Positions 63,925-64,000 of a stretch of 64,000 nucleotides of DNA are shown one piece after another. The number at the start of each line of letters is the position of its first letter. Within the stretch, counting starts at the first letter, position 1. Below the pieces are notes generated by a model. The model worked only from the letters and a program-made list of their open reading frames with translations. It was not told the DNA's origin and searched no databases. The translations under genes were made by a program, and so were the position numbers. The DNA is from Enchytraeus crypticus (lineage: Eukaryota; Annelida; Clitellata; Enchytraeida; Enchytraeidae): positions 1,446,501-1,510,500 of the forward strand of contig CAJHZI010000481.1 in the NCBI GenBank assembly GCA_905160935.1. Reading direction: 5' to 3'.

Positions 63925-64000
63925 TATGATAAAAATAATGCTAACGTCAGTTTCTCTTCAGCACGTGTTTTCTCGTCAGTTTTCTCTTCAGCACGTGTTT
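63925..64000 (-). repeat. SINE-A tail cut by the window edge, with a short duplication
   Basis: ATAATGCTAACGTCAGTTTC resembles the reverse complement of the SINE-A end; TCTCTTCAGCACGTGTTT occurs twice in a row, 29 bp apart. The element continues beyond the window. Confidence 0.5.

Noticed and set aside
60653-64000. Search for the first LAMC1 exon (signal peptide and start of LN)
   Set aside because: No minus-strand segment resembled the conserved LN start; it probably lies beyond the window.

Overview
The window is nuclear DNA from an invertebrate animal. It is AT-rich and dense in introns, carries four unmistakable metazoan genes with GT-AG introns, and is heavily seeded with LINEs, SINEs, a hAT-like MITE family and minisatellites. 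The sequence does not let me name a phylum: the proteins align well to their vertebrate orthologues, and I recognise no lineage-specific marker. Gene calls rest on spliced translations I built by hand. Splice phases are consistent across every junction in all four genes.

Layout, left to right. A possible last exon of an unknown upstream gene sits at 148-195. ALG13 (4087-9299, +, 4 exons) encodes the catalytic half of the second N-glycan GlcNAc transferase. DGCR6 (12639-15235, +, 4 exons) encodes a small coiled-coil protein. PXYLP1 (18442-23628, +, 4 exons) encodes the Golgi 2-phosphoxylose phosphatase. Convergent with these is a laminin gamma chain of the LAMC1 type on the minus strand, 60652 down to 27047. 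It shows 26 exons covering 1492 residues; only the signal peptide and about the first 135 residues of the LN domain are missing, presumably to the right of the window. PXYLP1 (glycosaminoglycan linker processing) and LAMC1 (basement membrane) both act in extracellular-matrix biology, but nothing here shows they are co-regulated.

The rest is repeats. I recognise: (i) a CR1-like LINE whose 3' end recurs at least nine times; (ii) a second, Jockey-like LINE in PXYLP1 intron 1; (iii) an RTE-like LINE and short elements that share its 3' tail and end in (GAT)n; (iv) a further LINE family seen only as C-terminal scraps; (v) a tRNA-derived SINE with a clear B box (here SINE-A); (vi) a short repeat with a (TTGA)n tail (here SINE-B); (vii) a 5S-rRNA-like SINE; (viii) a MITE with termini resembling CAGGGGCGGATCC and 8-bp target duplications. 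A near-perfect inverted repeat with 426-bp arms lies between ALG13 and DGCR6.

The most unusual pattern is in LAMC1. At several exons the splice junction itself has been tandemly copied into the flanking intron (exons starting at 35663, 43296 and 46271; the exon ending at 43180), or a minisatellite begins within a few bases of the junction (exons ending at 50761, 46164 and 29520; exon starting at 48537). PXYLP1 exon 3 shows a weaker version. I found no prokaryotic, CRISPR or viral system. The laminin shows two functional points: a variant nidogen-binding motif (NIDSNAV) and a C-terminal integrin-contact Glu followed by an unusually long tail.
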